A stretch of DNA of 64,000 nucleotides from Delphinapterus leucas (lineage: Eukaryota > Chordata > Mammalia > Artiodactyla > Monodontidae), in NCBI RefSeq assembly GCF_002288925.2, contig NW_022098021.1, positions 2,643,974 through 2,707,973 of the forward strand. The letters run 5' to 3'. Below, piece after piece: positions 1 to 11,692 of the stretch. The notes below the pieces were generated by a model. The model did no database searches. It was given only the letters and a program-made list of their open reading frames with translations, and had not been told where the DNA came from. Position 1 is the first letter of the stretch. Each line of letters begins with the position of its first letter. Position numbers and translations under genes: made by a program.

Positions 1-1689
1 ATAGGTGCCGGGCCGAGGAGTTCAGAAGATAAACTGCAGGGACAAACCCACCTGTACCCCTGGAAATTTAGGTGTAGCAATGCTCTCCTTGTATTTCCCA
101 TTCAAACTACTCAATTTGGAATGTGTGTTGGGAAGATAAGACAAATCAGCACATTGGACCTAGTTCCATTAATGTTTTTCTACCCCATCATCTAAAAAAG
201 ACCCAAAATCTTTGTGATGCAAAAGTCATAGCACACTTTGTTCAGATTTTCTCCTTTTTTTCGTAGCGTATGTGTGGTTTTTATCTCATCATCTGTTTTA
301 GTTTATAAACTTTCAAAAAGGATCATGTTACTTACCTTTTTTGCCCCAAGAGCACTATTCATATATTTTTTCCATTATTAATGAAATATTTACACTACAA
401 AGATTTTTTTAGGGTAAAGAGGGATCACCTGGATCCCTGGATCACCACAGTATAAACCTAAACCATTGATAATATGTTGGCATATTTATTTTTGTACACA
501 AAATGTGGGTGTATCTTACAAAGTCAGAAGCATAGCGCCATGACTTCTAGATTGATGTGCCTTTCCAGGAAGAGGCTGCAGTGTTTGTGTGCCTTACACA
601 GTAATCCGCACCGTATCCCAGGAGAGTTTTCTGTGTAAACTGGATGCTCGATTATCGACCGATTATGGACAGACTCTATCGATCTCTTCATTTCTCATGT
701 TTTATGTAAATGCTTTGGTATTTATACCCTCTTTTCCACATTAGTTTACTTCCATGTAGATTTTATGTTTTTTACTTTAAAAAAATTAACACATTTAAAA
801 AAAATTGAAGACCCCGCTGGGAAAGAGACAGCCTAAAGCATACCTTTCAGGGAATGTGATTTTATCTTCTGACCCCAATCCTTTGTCTACACAGCAGCAG
901 GTTGCATGGTCGGGTAATTGCTGGATGATTTTGAGATATGCAAGGGGAAAAAAAGCTATGACCAAGAAACTGGAAAAGAAAAAAAAAAAAAAAAGCCGTT
1001 TGAATTCACTCAAAATGGGTCTTTCATTCAGCCAAGCTTAAAAATGATTTTTCATTGCCCCGGTGGTTGGAGCTGCTGGGGCAGCCGGGATGACCACCTG
1101 GGTTGGTCTCCAGGCGGGGGTGGGGTGCACCCCTGGCTGGCTGTTTGGTCCACGGTTAGGACAGCAGCCTGCTCAGCCCGCTTCCTTTCTTGTTATTGTT
1201 GCTGTTTTTCTTGAGCTCTTTGGTTCTGGTTCTCTGCTCTGGTTTCTTTCCAATTAGTCAGGTTATCTGCTCTGGGTTTCTGTTAAAGAGAAACGGAACC
1301 ATTTTTTCTCTGTCTGATCAATGGAGCAACCAGGTGAGTCTTCACTTTTTAAACATTTTCAAATAAATCTCTTCTCTTGACATTGAGTGAATCTGTAAAA
1401 CAAAACAAAACATTCATTTCTACATTTTCGATCATTCCTGGCAAAGATAAGGAGGCTTAGCTTATCTTTTCCTGAAATGTCAGGATAGTGCCTCCAATTC
1501 ATCACTTGTAAATGATTTTTAGATGGTTTTAAATAAATGCTCATTTTTCTGCTAGTAGATGATTTGCACTGCACTGGTTTGGGGAAGAGCTCACAAATGC
1601 CAGGTGTTAGCTATTTCTGCTTCTTAGTGGAGCTGAAGGCCCAATACCCAAGCACACAGTTTTTATTAAACGGAGCAGGTTGTTTTCAG

Positions 1690-1905
1690 GTGTGTGTGAC
1701 ACGGGGACATTGGAGCCACCCACCTGGGTTTGCATCCAGCTCTGCCTCTCACTGGCGATGTGACCTTGGGCAAGTGACTCAGGCCTCTCTGAGCCTCAGT
1801 CTCCCCATCTCTAAAACGGGGATAATGACAGTATCCACCTGCTAGAGTAGTTGTGAAGATGAAATGAGTTCTGCTAAAAATAGTACCTGGTATGGCGTGC
1901 TTAGC
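1690..1905 (+). repeat. MIR (tRNA-derived SINE), well preserved
   Basis: The text follows the mammalian-wide MIR consensus: a 'tctgcctctcactggcgatgtgacc' type core, then 'ttgggcaagtgactcaggcc', 'tctgagcctcagtctcccca', 'aaaacggggataatgacagt' and a tail with 'atgaaatgagttctgctaaa'. It is an ancient, inactive repeat in forward orientation. Confidence 0.85.
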
Positions 1906-2210
1906 CTGTGTTGTTATTTTATCATTGTTATCATCCTGTATGACTAAACCCGTATAAATGGAAGGTTTCTATAAGTCACAGTTTGAATGTGATTCTCTGC
2001 TGGGTGAAGTCGACTGGACACTGTAGAGACTTGGATAGAAAGAAGATAAAGGCATGTGTAGCCTGGGAACTCAGAGCCAGCAGGAGTTTTGTATATACTG
2101 TGTAGGTAGACAAAGCTTCAATTCTCATAACCTAAATTTGTAAAGAATTACATCGTACTTGTCTATGGTATCCTTTTAAAAGGTGATTCCTTTTAGAACA
2201 TAAATAGTGT

Positions 2211-2279
2211 TATGTTTTACTAACATACTAAATAATATTATGTTTTACTAACATACTAAATAATATTATGTTTTACTAG
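2211..2279. repeat. 28-bp tandem repeat, about 2.5 copies
   Basis: The words beginning tatgttttactaac start at 2211, 2239 and 2267, giving a strict 28-bp period. The first two copies are essentially identical; the third breaks off after about 12 bp. It lies 90 bp upstream of the start-codon exon. It looks like a simple slippage or unequal-exchange minisatellite. Confidence 0.85.
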
Positions 2280-2367
2280 TGTATATAGTAAATGGTAACA
2301 TTGTATAGTAAATACAGAAAGCAGTCACTCATGTTATTAATGTTAACTGTATCTTCTTATCTTTTAG

Positions 2368-2401
2368 AGCTCTTCAACCAGAAATACATTTAACGAGAGC
2401 A
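2368..2401 (+). other. TNFRSF19: 5' UTR part of the start-codon exon
   Basis: The 34 bases between the acceptor AG at 2366-2367 and the start codon at 2402. The context of the ATG is favourable: G at -3 (2399) and G at +4. An acceptor shift of two bases (to 2370, after the next AG) is possible and would not change the protein. Confidence 0.75.
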
Positions 2402-2470
2402 ATGGCTTTCAAAGTGCTGCTAGAACAACAGAAAGCATTTTTCACGGTTGTAGTTTTACTAGCCTGTTTG
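2402..2470 (+). CDS. TNFRSF19: TNFRSF19 coding exon 1: start and signal peptide
   Basis: This exon encodes residues 1-23, beginning [10 protein letters not shown] and ending in a hydrophobic run (VVVLLACL). That run is the core of the signal peptide that directs the receptor into the secretory pathway. The donor gtaagt follows at 2471, and the exon ends in phase 0. Its length equals the human first coding exon as I recall it (23 codons), which fixes this start. About seven of the 23 residues differ from human, all within normal signal-peptide freedom. Confidence 0.96.
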
Positions 2471-5400
2471 GTAAGTCAGCTCTTTACTTTCATAACGTGG
2501 GGAAAGAATTCATAGAACTAGTACCCAATCTATTTTCTCTTTCTAACCCCATATCTTAAAATTTTCTTTCAAATTCATTTTATCATTGTTGCATTTAATT
2601 AATAAGTCAAAGGTTGCTGTTGGTTCTTGACTTGTGTAACAATGGTCGCAATTATTTATTTAAATCTAGACGAAATCATAAAATCACAGCATCACTCGTT
2701 GCTGTATGATAATGATGCTCCATCGAGTTTATAGGCAGATGCCTCTCACAGCGCAGCCTAACAAGACCTTAGATTCTAGTTTGGAGCCCATGACTTCACA
2801 GTTTGTGAAAAATTAGGAATCATTTCTTAAGTGCTATTGTTTTATATAGTTATTTATATCCTTCTTGGTTTCAAAAAGCATCAAAGACAGATGGAGAATT
2901 GTAATGTTTGAAAGTTTTAACACAAAACATCTATGAAGGTGTTCAAAAGAATGACTGAAACATTTAATCTGGAGATGCAGTCATGATCTACAAATATAAA
3001 AAGAATTATTTACACTGAAGACAGTTCCTGAAGTCTTCTTGGAAGACAAAGTAAGAGGAAATGGGGTCTGATTGGAGTCTGACATGCAGATAGATGTAAG
3101 GAAAACATCCCCTCCTTGAGTTGAGGTTGTTAAACATTGGAAGAAATGGTCCACAAGAGAAGCTGTGGCATTTCTTTCTCAAAGCGATGCACTGTCTTTG
3201 TGGTGGAGGGGAATCTCCTCTCTCCTTTAAATAAAACCAAACTCCTCTAAGATTGGTTGTTAATGAGGGTTAAGAAAGGTGGGAGGTGATTACTAGACCT
3301 TTAGCCCCAAGTCATGGTTTGGTCTTGAACCCCACCTTGGATTCTCCCTCCTGCCTGCTCTAGAGGTTAAGGCTGTGATTTTATTTAAGGAGGTTGGCTG
3401 ACTTCATTATAGATATTTGCTCCAAGGTGGAGACAGTTTGTACTGAATAACCTCCCATTGTTATAACCATCAAAAACCATTTCTGTGCACTTGTGCCGTG
3501 GACATGACACACACCAGCCTCTGTTCCCCCAGTGCTTCCTAAGGTTCTCAGTTTTCCTTTAGGGAAACAAAATTGTGTCAATAGTCAGGAATGTTACTGA
3601 GGGAGTCCCTGCTTGATGTAAGAGTTTGAACTGAATGTTGTCACCAGTCTGAGATTCTGTTAATATCAACATTTTTAATGAAATACCATCTGTTAAGAAG
3701 CAGATATACACACTTTTGTAGGATGGTGTGTATAAGATGAACTTACATTTTTAGGTAAAATAAAAAATAAAGACTATATCTTGAAAATGACTTACAACCT
3801 TTGTTTTTGCAAAGCAGATAATCTTTGCATTTAAGTCCTATGCTGTGAACCAAAGTTTATTGTTAGGACATAGAGAACAGACTTGTGGTTGCCAAGGGGG
3901 AGGGAATGGGGGAGGGATGGGTTGGGAGTTTGGGGTCAGCAGATGCAAACTATTACATATAGGATGGATAAACAACAAGGTCCTACTATATAGCACAGGG
4001 AACTATATTCAATATCTGGATATAAACCATAATGGAAAAGAATATGAAAAAGAATGTATATATATGTATAACTGAATCAATTTGCTGGGCAGCAGAAATG
4101 AACATAACATTGTAAATCAACTATACTTTAATTTTTAAAAAAAGTATATTGTTAGGTCCAATTTAAGTGGCAAGATGGCAATCAGTAGGAAAGTAAGTTC
4201 ATGTTTACATGACACTTTTACTCTGAAGCATTCAGAGAATTGGGCCATTGTTATTTTCATCATTATCAGGAATTTTACTGATGTCACGATTGTCAGAATT
4301 TTTTGAATGATGAACTCTAAGTAAGTGGAATTCAGCTGAAAAACTTCTGCATCAAAGCTGGGTATCAGATATGTCTAAAGGATAATAGCAGAGCTCTTGG
4401 GACTAGTATATGTATTCCATTTACTTATTTATTCAACTCATTATGGGAGATATGTTTTCTTAAAGAGCAAAAATATAATTCTTGAATTCAGACGTTTTCA
4501 GGTTGCAAAAGGACCTCGGTCTCTGCATAACTGTTCTTTTATACACCTTCTTACTTAGAAAAGAGAGCAGTTTCTACCTGTTTTTACCTTGGGTACTCAG
4601 AAAAGTGTCAGAAGAAGATAGCAGTTAAATCCAGAAAAAGAGAACTCTCATTCAAGGAATACAGAGAGGAATCAGGCTTGTTGATTGAATTGTCCCACTG
4701 ACTTTTCCAGAAAGTGGTTATTCTTCCTAAAGTGAAAACTGAGTTGGCCTCACTCTGAATTAATGTTTACATTCAGTGATTATGCGAATAACACTGAAGA
4801 TACTATTCCTTTTTTGTGAAAAATAGAATTAACTTCCCTTAAGATAACGTGTTGTGAAACATTTATTTCAGGCATGTAGAGTGATCTGTGAAACAGGAGA
4901 CTGTGGACCACAGGAATTCAGGAATCAGTCAGGAAACTGCGTTCTCTGCAAGCAGTGCGGGCCAGGCATGGAGTTGTCCAAGGTAACTGTCGGGTGTGTG
5001 GGAAAGTTGTAGATCTCTGTCTTTAAAATGCGTTCTTTTCAGCTAAATTCTTTCAGTTAATGACTAGTGAAGATTTCTTGGTTTGTCATGTCCCTTTAGC
5101 CAAGTATTGCACAATTCCCTTTTCAATACATTCGATTCATGTGTCTTACTGAGATAAAAGAAATAGATTCTAATAACCGTAATTCAATAAATGTCATTGT
5201 TGTGTATAATTTAGTGTTTATTGTATTTTATTGAAAGAATAGAATCATTAAACAACAAGGTCCTACTGTATAGTACAGGGAATTATTCAGTGACCTGTGA
5301 TAAACTGTAATGAAAAAGTATATGAATAATGGGGTCACTTTGCTGTACAGCAGAAATTAACACAACATTGTAAATCAACTATACTTCAATAAAATAAATT

Positions 5401-8400
5401 CTAAAAAAGAGTAGAATCATTAAGGTTTATTTGCTTTAATTAAAAGAATCAGCATTCTGCTAAAGATTTATAAATAAAGCATTGATAACAGGAAATGGTA
5501 ATAATACTATTTACTGGGCCTTCTTTTTCTTAAAATTAAGGTTACAATTACTAGTCAAGAAAAACAGAGCCCCAGCAGTGTCTTAAGTAACCAGGCTCCA
5601 AGGTCGCAGTTCTTTTCCAAGCCAGGGTTTTGAACATTCCTTTGACAGTGCCAGTATGATTATTAATTTTCCCACTTTGAGTATATGCTACTCCCAGGAG
5701 CATCTTCAATGTATTCATCTTCACCACTGCTTGTGAAGCAGCTGTGTTCCAACTGGGTGGATTCAGAGTTCTGGGTGTTCCTGGGCACTTTGTCGTGAGC
5801 ATGTTCAGAGCCGCACATGCATTTGCCTTATTTTCTGACCTTTTGAAGACGTCACCAGTTGTGGACAATTGATGTATCGTTTTGTTCTAAAGAATGCACC
5901 AAGGTCTTCCTGTTAGAAAAGGAACAAAAGATGTGTCTTTTTATTTTAAGTGACTTTTCAAAGAGAAGTCCTTTCCCCTACAGTCTGCTGTTCTCTGAAT
6001 TTGAGTCTTGTCATTCATAGATTTTTGATCGATGGTCTGCAAACAGCAGGAAACAAAGAATTATGCATTCCACAAGTGATTCCTGGTGGATGGCCTCTCT
6101 GGGTGTTGTGTTTAATATTTTGGCTTTCAGCTTCTTGTGCCGTCCACTTGGAAGGAACTGGCTGAAGTTTGAACTCCGCGGTGTCTAGTTGCTGAAGCAC
6201 CCTGGCCGATGTTTTTTAAATCCCTGTGGATTGTAGTAACATGAGTTTTCAGACGTAGGTTTTGCTCTGTTGGATGTAAAAAGGTCCTTTATAACAGGAG
6301 GGCTGCATATCTAGGATCTGTCAACAAAGTAGTTAAGAATGCGATTGTGCCCGCGAGGAAAACAGTGATGTTTCTACCCCTCAGAGTTCTTTTGTCAAAT
6401 CTCTGTGAAAATGCGAATGAATCACAGATTCGAAGAGATGAGTGAATCATTTCTAAGAAATTGCTCCCTAACCTTCATCCTTTATCTAGAGAATGAAGAT
6501 GAAGGTTCTGTCGGCTCGCAGTATTTTTTTTTAAATCCATCCTCTGAGATTATCTGATAACAGTTTCTGTATTTCATAATTTCCCACAGATATCCATAAG
6601 AAGTATTTTTCATTAGGTAGTAATTTTCCCCAAGTATTGCAGTAGCTGTCCAACTTTATTGGAGCAACCAAAAGGAAACAATCTGAATAACCCTGCCTGT
6701 GTGTAGTTATTTTAGTTATTAATATTTATGATCATTTTCCTCATTAAAAAAAGACCAGGACAAAACATTGAGTGAGAAAGAGTAAAAGTAAAGGTAACGA
6801 CGCCACTGAAATATTAGATTCTCAGGACCCACTCAGAAGCACAAACTTACAAATGTAGAGCGTGTTCCTGCCTGTCCTGAGGTGTCCACCCTGCAGGCAG
6901 GCAACCCCTCAGCTTTCACCCTCACTGTCTAAACAGACCGCCCAGCTCCTTGTGACAGACACTTAGCGAATCTTTGCTCAAGGAGTGGACGGATCTGTCA
7001 GCCTCGGATAGGTTTTGGAAAAGAAGGTGACAGTTAAATCTAGTAATATAAAAGTTAATGAATGTGTGATTGTGTGTTGCAAATAATGTTTTGCCAAGTC
7101 TTTTAGCTTGGTTTTGGCTCTTAGTAAATAAAATTAGCAAGTGAGCCTCGCTCAGGGTCTAAAATGTAAAACATAAGAAAGGCAAAGGAGTCAAACACAC
7201 CTATGGAAGTAAAAATACATTTTTATTTTCTAGTTAGTTAATCAAGGCAAAGGATGTGAGTTTTTTATAAACAATTACTTTGGAGCTGGAAGTTTCTAAA
7301 CTGTCCACTCGTGAATTTGCAGTTTCTTCCTTCCAGGCTGCCTTTATTAAATTTTTAGCAAGAACATACATCTTTCAAAGGAAAGAAGAGTAAGTTCTGA
7401 GTATATTAAAATCAGATAAATCACTTGAATCAACAAGTATGTTCACCTGGTTAATTGTCACTTCCAAGCTTTGCAAATCAAGGCAAAATTTATTCTTTTC
7501 ACTGAGACGAAGTTTTTGTTAAATTGTTAGATAACTACATTTATAAATAGTCTATTTGCTTGTTGCTTGGAATACTGACTATATCATTGCGGTGAGTCCA
7601 AGAGTCTTTACTTTGGTAACTGAGGTGTACCCTTTTGGCTACCAGTGGTGTTTGAAATTTTGAAAGCACAATAAATAGCAAATATTTTATAATTAGTTAT
7701 GAAAAAGTAGGGAAGCTGGGTCAAATTATTGATATCCACAACTAAAGTTTTCTTTATATTAAGAATTTTTAAAAGAGCATTTTCACCAAACATAGAGTTT
7801 TTAATAATCTTGATTCTAACATTATTATGTAACTTATTCTGCTGTGCTAAGCATAATTGAAAACTTCTGTCCATTTTTCTACTACCATGTCTATCCAAAA
7901 TAAATTCCGGGTCATGGGGTTCTTCGAATTACAGACATATATCTATACCTTAAAACTCAAGCTTGGAAATACTTTGGGTAAGCAGGTGTAGTTAAAATTT
8001 CCATCTGTGGTTTTATTACTCCTAATTATTATTTTCTTTGGAAGGCATTCAGTCCTGCCTTTTCACGAGGTGTGGCTTACTCTCCCACGGTTAGGTCTCT
8101 ACATTGGGACATGCAGTTGGGCCTGTTGGAAGGTGCTGGAAGAGCTTTCCAGGGGCAGCATGTGCTCTGCTCACCTGTGGTGTGTGGTCAGCGCTTCCCG
8201 ACCGCTTTTTACTTCCTTTCAATTGTGAGAGCGTAAGGAGTCTAGGCAGCAGCTCCAGGTTCAATAAGACCCTTGATGCTTGTTGAGAGCAGTACCCTTC
8301 TCATCTTTGGCCACTTTTTAAACGAGTACTTATTTTCACCTCTCACCCTGGATACTTTGTGTGTGTTCATCTACAGGGTGTGTCTTAACCTAAAAAATAT

Positions 8401-11400
8401 GGACTCTCTCTCAAAATGTCTTTAATTGTGAGTCTGTGATATATACCATGCAATGAAAATAGCTAACATTGGCCAACATGTATTATAGTGAGCCAGGTTC
8501 TATGTGATCTTTGTATGACATAAGGAATTCTTACAGCATACGTCTTAAGTGGGGAGTATATATAACTACCCCTGTCTACAGATGCGACACAGAGGTTAGT
8601 CGCTGTGTCCACCATCACTGTAAGTAAGTGACAGTGTCGGGGGGAGGGGGGCTCTTGGGGTCACCGTCTGCCTCCCGCCTTGATAATGCCCGAGGACAGC
8701 GCACCTGGGAGGACTTTCTGTGCTGACGCACATGGTCTCTACCTGTGCTGTTCAACACGGGTGCTACGAGCCACTGTGGTTATCGAACACGTGAACTGTG
8801 GCTGGTGTCACCGAGGAACTGGGTTGCTTATTTTATTTCATTTTAAGTAATGAAATTTAAGTTTCCCCATGTGAGGTTATGGTTGTCATATTGGACAGTG
8901 TTGTTCTAGAATGATCGACTTCCCTCCAGAAGCAGTGGCTTAGGACCAACTTTGAAAACACAGACAAATATCCCAGCGTGTGCGATGCAGGAGCTGCTCC
9001 CAGCAGCCTTCTCCCCGCCCTCCTCCTCCGGGCAGTGCGCTTGTCCAGGTCCCCACCCGTCCCTCCCACTCCGCTGGCTCCGCCCACCAGCGCTGCCCTG
9101 GGGCCAAGCAGAGCGGTAGCATCTCAGCAGCCTTTTCGGTTCCCAGGTCCCTCCCACAGAGCCCCAAGCACCATCTCTGTCATTTCGGCTCTTTTTAGTA
9201 ACTCAGCTTAGGAAGTCGTTTTCCTGAATCTTTGGGAAAATATGTGACGGGTCACCGAGCCATCTAGAATCTGTGTTGAGGACTTTATCCCCTTGAGCCC
9301 TATTTACTCTCTCCCCCACCGCAGGGTTTAAGTTTTAGTCTTTGAAAGTTTATGATAAAGATAATGAATAATGTCTTTTTCCTATTTCCGAGGCAAAAAA
9401 TACCGAGTATGATTTCCATGGCTCTGTAAGCAAGCTACGGTGGGCGTTTTGACCACGACCGTGTGCGTGAGTGTTCGGTGGCGTCCTGGGGCTCGTGAGA
9501 GTGAGCGGGAGATGATTTTTGTTTTCCCGAAGTGGCCACATTAGACTTGAATTCTCACCGTCTTGAGTTTGCCCGCCCACGGCCCCTCCTCCGCACCGAG
9601 CATTAATGCCAACAGTGTACTTTTAACATGATCGCCTCCCGGCAGTAAATCAGGAAACTAGTTTTTGCATGAGCCTCTGGAAACAGACTTCAAGTCTCTG
9701 GAACGGTTTTCAAAGTAGGCTTTGCTAAGCAATTATTGGGATGACTTTAGTTAATGTGAAAAAAGTTAATTCTTGTAAACAACAGCACCCTTCCCTCCCC
9801 GCGGGTGCATGCGGGGCTTCCTATTTTTAAAGACATCTCCTCTTTGGAAAACTGTTTACATCCTTAGGAAGAAAATCACACAAAAATTAATGTAATTTTC
9901 AAGCATAAAAAAGATTCATTTCTGCCATTTAATTACAGTGTCGCTCACTTTATTTGTGTTTAATTATACCTAATCAAGCCCAGTGGTGTTTGGCAGATAT
10001 TAACAAGCTCTAGCTTGTAATTTTTCGTTAGAAAACTCAACTATGGGTTTTCACAAACCAAAAGTTGGGGGGATATGTCTTTGGCGTTGTTTTCTTAAAG
10101 GAAATCAAAAAGCTGATTGCTGAACACCAGCCACACCTGAATCTAATTTGTCATTTCCATTTGTGTGCCCTAGATTTTCTTTATAAATAACTTCTTCTCC
10201 ATCCAGATTGAGCTTTCAAAGTTCAAAGAACCCAAGTTAATACTTATTGGCTGTACAAATAAATAGTGCTTTTGACCGGAGGCCCCTGGATGTGTTTCCT
10301 GGATAATTCATGGTCTGTGAGGATCTCCCCTGTCGGGGCGCGGGCCTGCTGCCCCAGCGTGTAGGTGGGATCCACTGGTGTTTTTTGTTCAGTTCTGGAT
10401 TTGCAGAGGGAGAGAAGAAAGAAGGGGATGTGAGCACTGTTTACTTTCAGTCATTTTGCTACTGGAAAGCCACCAAATGTGGCTTAAAAATATTGGGCAG
10501 AGTGACAGAGCCACGGCTGCCCCCAGCTCGGCTGGAAGAAGCCCAGCTGGGCCCAGCCCTCTCTTGCTTTGGAGCCAAGATAAGGAAGCTGCTCACACCT
10601 CCACCCGCCCAGGGGGAAGACATGGCCTTACCAGCTAGGAGATGTTGCTGTGGCCCTTACAGGCTTTTGCTCCCTGGGATAAAATAATAGTAGTAGTACT
10701 AATACTAACACTGCTACTAATAATAAACTTTAGCAAATACTGCTTCATGCAATATTTGTTCATCCGTCTGTTTACCCAGCATTAGCTCTTTATTACGCAC
10801 TGGCGTAACTACGGTGAAAGAAAAGATACTCAGTGGCACTTGCTGAAGTTGGCAGGGCAGGCATTATTCAGAACCTTTGCAGTAGGCATGGGGATTTTAC
10901 AGCGGGGAGGGAAGGGGCTGATCTCCGAATACAGCCTGGATGAGTGGGAATTCGTAGCCGAGGAGTAGGGGTCGAGTCAGTGGTGGGAATTACTACCAGG
11001 AGACACAAGAGGCAGAGAGTTTCTGACCGAAGCCGACCCGACGGGTTCTCGCTGAACACAGGGTGGGACGGCCGGATGTCACCTGGGGGGTGGGAGGCTG
11101 AGGACCCTGAGGGTGAGGGCCCTGGTTAAACTGACCCCGCAGGGTTCTTGCTGGAACTAGATTTCACGAGGCCATGCGCAGATGGGCCGGGAGAAGGTTC
11201 AGGAGGCCGACTCAAGCGTGGTCACGCAGAGAACCTTTGACAGCTTCAGGGATGTGGGCTTTGGGGAAGGCAGGGTAGGGGGCGATGTCAGATGCCAAGG
11301 GTTAGTCACTTATTTTATGATTTGGGCAAGTAAGTAGGAACCCTATGGCAATGCATTCTTTTCTATCCATGTGTATATTTTCCCACCTCAAAGTTTATTA

Positions 11401-11648
11401 ATAAAAAGGCCTTCCTGGTGATTCAGGGCAGTCCTAGGTATTTCCTTTAAGCTTTTAGGCACCAGGTCGTAATTTCAAAAATAAAGAACTGCCATATTGT
11501 TTTCAAGCCTCAACGCATTTCTAGCATTGATATTAATGGCAGACCGTCCTCCATAAGAATAAAACATGTAGCTAATTCTGGAGCCCAGGCCAGTGACTGA
11601 CTCACTCTTCCCTCCCCCTTCTCCTCCCTCTCCCTTAGCCTCCCACAC

Positions 11649-11692
<44 letters not shown>

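Larger units (their letters stand above)
1..2367 (+). other. TNFRSF19: end of TNFRSF19 intron 1 (upstream of the start-codon exon)
   Basis: There is no coding exon here. The stretch is AT-rich, with no CpG-rich promoter-like segment, so the true first exon and promoter are inferred to lie upstream of the window. It ends in a plausible acceptor (ttttag at 2362-2367). Recognisable contents are an A-rich tract near 965-994, a MIR at about 1690-1905 and a short tandem repeat at 2211-2279. I see nothing identifiable in 1-960 or 1000-1690. Confidence 0.7.

Noticed and set aside
2211..2279. CRISPR-like repeat array
   Set aside because: Contiguous 28-bp copies without spacers in a vertebrate intron; this is a minisatellite.
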